Assembly (NCBI GenBank): GCA_030539115.1
Contig: JAUNSR010000007.1
Span: 78,929 to 120,248 of the forward strand
Origin: Bacteroidales bacterium
GTDB taxonomy: Bacteria; Bacteroidota; Bacteroidia; Bacteroidales; JAUNSR01
Direction of reading: 5' to 3'
Length of the DNA stretch: 41,320 nt
Shown: piece by piece, positions 40,264 to 41,320 of the stretch
Layout of the letters: the number at the start of each line of letters is the position of its first letter
How positions within the stretch are numbered: position 1 is the first letter of the stretch
Made by a program: the position numbers and the translations under genes
Notes under the pieces: generated by a model
Databases searched by the model: none
The model's input: the letters and a program-made list of their open reading frames with translations, nothing else
What the model was told of the DNA's origin: nothing

Positions 40264-40545
40264 GTGATTAAAAGGCTTTATTCCGTTATACGGATATTTG
40301 GAACTCTGTTCTTAATTATTATTTCTCTTATATTGTTTAATTACTTCTCAACAGGAATTAAATATTATTACAATTGGAATATTCTTAATCCATTTAAAGC
40401 ACTTGTGGATATACATGATTATTTGAATACAGCTTTTAGCATATCCTCTTTCTTTTCTTCTTTTTTGATAATTATTTTCTTATGTGTTGAAGCAATATCA
40501 TTTTATTACATACTTTCAATTTTATTTCCAAAAAACATTGATTAA
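40264..40545 (+). CDS. Small two-span membrane protein
   Basis: Ninety-three residues from a GTG start, with hydrophobic segments at about 10-30 and 60-88 and a loop between. There is no recognised domain. It ends 25 bases before tpx on the same strand and is probably co-transcribed. GTG is the only plausible start in this frame, since no ATG precedes it. Function unknown. Confidence 0.55.
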   Translation: MIKRLYSVIRIFGTLFLIIISLILFNYFSTGIKYYYNWNILNPFKALVDIHDYLNTAFSISSFFSSFLIIIFLCVEAISFYYILSILFPKNID

Positions 40546-40570
40546 CAATAAAATAAAACAATTTTAAATT

Positions 40571-41074
40571 ATGGCTAAAGTTAAACTCGCCGGCGAAGAA
40601 ACAAACACCAAAGGTGACCTTCCCAAAAATGGAACTAAACTTCCCCCAATAAAATTAACTAAGAATAATCTTAGCGATGCTTCTCTTGACGACTTTAAGG
40701 GCAAAAAGATAGTGATGAACATCTTCCCAAGTCTTGACACCTCCGTTTGCGCAACATCTGTTCGCAAATTCAATACTATTGCAAACGAGATGGACAATAC
40801 GATAATTCTCTCTATAAGCAAAGACCTTCCTTTTGCAATGGAAAGATTCTGCTCTACAGAAGGGTTGTCAAATGTGATTCCTTTGTCTGCCTTTCGTTCA
40901 CCTGAATTTGGCGAAGTCTATGGTGTTGAGATTGTCGATGGCCCATTAAAAGGCCTTTTGGCAAGATCTATTGTTGTGGCTGATGAAAATGGAGATATTA
41001 TTTATGAAGAGCTTGTGCCTGAAATCACCTCAGAGCCCAACTATGCAGCAATTCTTGAAATTATTAATAAGTAG
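40571..41074 (+). CDS. tpx: Thiol peroxidase (atypical 2-Cys peroxiredoxin)
   Basis: Reduces hydrogen and lipid peroxides, with thioredoxin as electron donor. The 167-residue protein has the peroxidatic Cys60 in PSLDTSVCATSVRKF and the resolving Cys94 in RFCSTEGL, the spacing of Tpx. Thr57 and Arg65 complete the active site. It follows a small membrane-protein gene by 25 bases and is closed by a long hairpin at 41108-41175. Confidence 0.97.
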   Translation: MAKVKLAGEETNTKGDLPKNGTKLPPIKLTKNNLSDASLDDFKGKKIVMNIFPSLDTSVCATSVRKFNTIANEMDNTIILSISKDLPFAMERFCSTEGLSNVIPLSAFRSPEFGEVYGVEIVDGPLKGLLARSIVVADENGDIIYEELVPEITSEPNYAAILEIINK

Positions 41075-41107
41075 CTTCTCTTTTTCTTAATATATTTACT
41101 ACTTAAC

Positions 41108-41175
41108 AAAAGCAGTTTTTAAACGATTTATACTATCTGTTATTGATGATATACATCTGTTTAAAAGCTGCTTTT
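41108..41175 (+). terminator. Long hairpin terminator after tpx
   Basis: Seventeen-base arms (41108-41124 and 41159-41175) pair with one T-G wobble, around a 34-base loop. A T-rich stretch follows on plus. Confidence 0.65.
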
Positions 41176-41226
41176 CAATATATTTTATTTTGAAAAATAG
41201 ACTGACTTCCGGTTATCCGTAATATT

Positions 41227-41317
41227 CTGATTTAGGTTGACTATTCTTAATCTTATTACTTTAAATATGTACTATCCTGATTTAGGTTGACTATTCTTAA
41301 TCTTATTACTTCAAATA
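41227..41317. repeat. Tandem repeat, 50-base period, running into the window edge
   Basis: The sequence starting CTGATTTAGGTTGACTATTC is identical at 41227-41261 and 41277-41311. After one mismatch (41262/41312) AAATA matches too. The linker of about nine bases differs. Two copies are visible, and more may lie outside. The period is too short for a Bacteroidetes CRISPR array, and no ORF is involved. Confidence 0.85.
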
Positions 41318-41320
41318 GTT

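Noticed and set aside
41227..41317. CRISPR array
   Set aside because: The 50-base period leaves a linker of only about nine bases, much too short for spacers, and no cas gene is near.

Overview
The window is chromosomal DNA of a low-GC member of the phylum Bacteroidota, most likely order Bacteroidales. The signs are the conserved block DUF1599 - BT_3928-like/DoxX - tpiA - SPOR - folE, a gyrA followed by a periplasmic TPR gene, the holA/AMP nucleosidase pair divergent from a stand-alone HsdR-N domain gene, several lipoproteins, few Shine-Dalgarno sequences, and promoter -7 boxes of the Bacteroidetes form TAnnTTTG. I cannot name the genus. Most genes are housekeeping. I see no rRNA, tRNA, CRISPR array, prophage or intact insertion sequence.

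Layout. 1-2032 (minus): start of a lipoprotein gene and a 599-residue membrane protein, tightly coupled. 2334-6564 (plus): gyrA with an odd leader, a TPR protein and a terminator. 6755-7493 (minus): trmD. 7701-12148 (plus): ligA, dapA, an 840-base gap and a small DUF6483-like gene. 12174-15994 (minus): a purple-acid-phosphatase-like enzyme, the pyrK-pyrD pair and an XRE regulator. 15995-17092: a gene-free 1.1 kb stretch crowded with TTACA/TGTAA words and palindromes. 17093-18580 (minus): a SLC13 transporter with altered substrate motifs. 18835-19664 (plus): a decayed lipoprotein phosphoesterase gene. 19848-22764 (minus): EamA transporter, holA and AMP nucleosidase. 23352-23801 (plus): stand-alone HsdR-N domain. 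23883-27942 (minus): zinc-ribbon coiled-coil protein, nif3-like gene, a candidate structured RNA unit and aspS. 28307-31430 (plus): phosphoethanolamine transferase and a beta-lactamase-fold lipoprotein. 31616-40007 (minus): sulfatase, folE, SPOR, tpiA, BT_3928-like, DUF1599 and a 733-residue TPR protein. 40264-41074 (plus): small membrane protein and tpx, then a long hairpin and a 50-bp-period tandem repeat running to the window edge.

Most novel signals: (1) an apparently free-standing RNA transcription unit upstream of nif3 (about 25840-25975 on minus), with a -7 box, a 5' hairpin, an 18-bp closing stem with internal hairpins and a U tract; it could be a 6S-like RNA or an attenuator for the nif3 operon. 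(2) The TTACA/TGTAA cluster next to the XRE regulator. (3) The 50-bp tandem repeat at the right end. (4) The SLC13 protein whose two usual SNT motifs read SNG and PNI. None of these was tested by search or folding software; they rest on reading the sequence.
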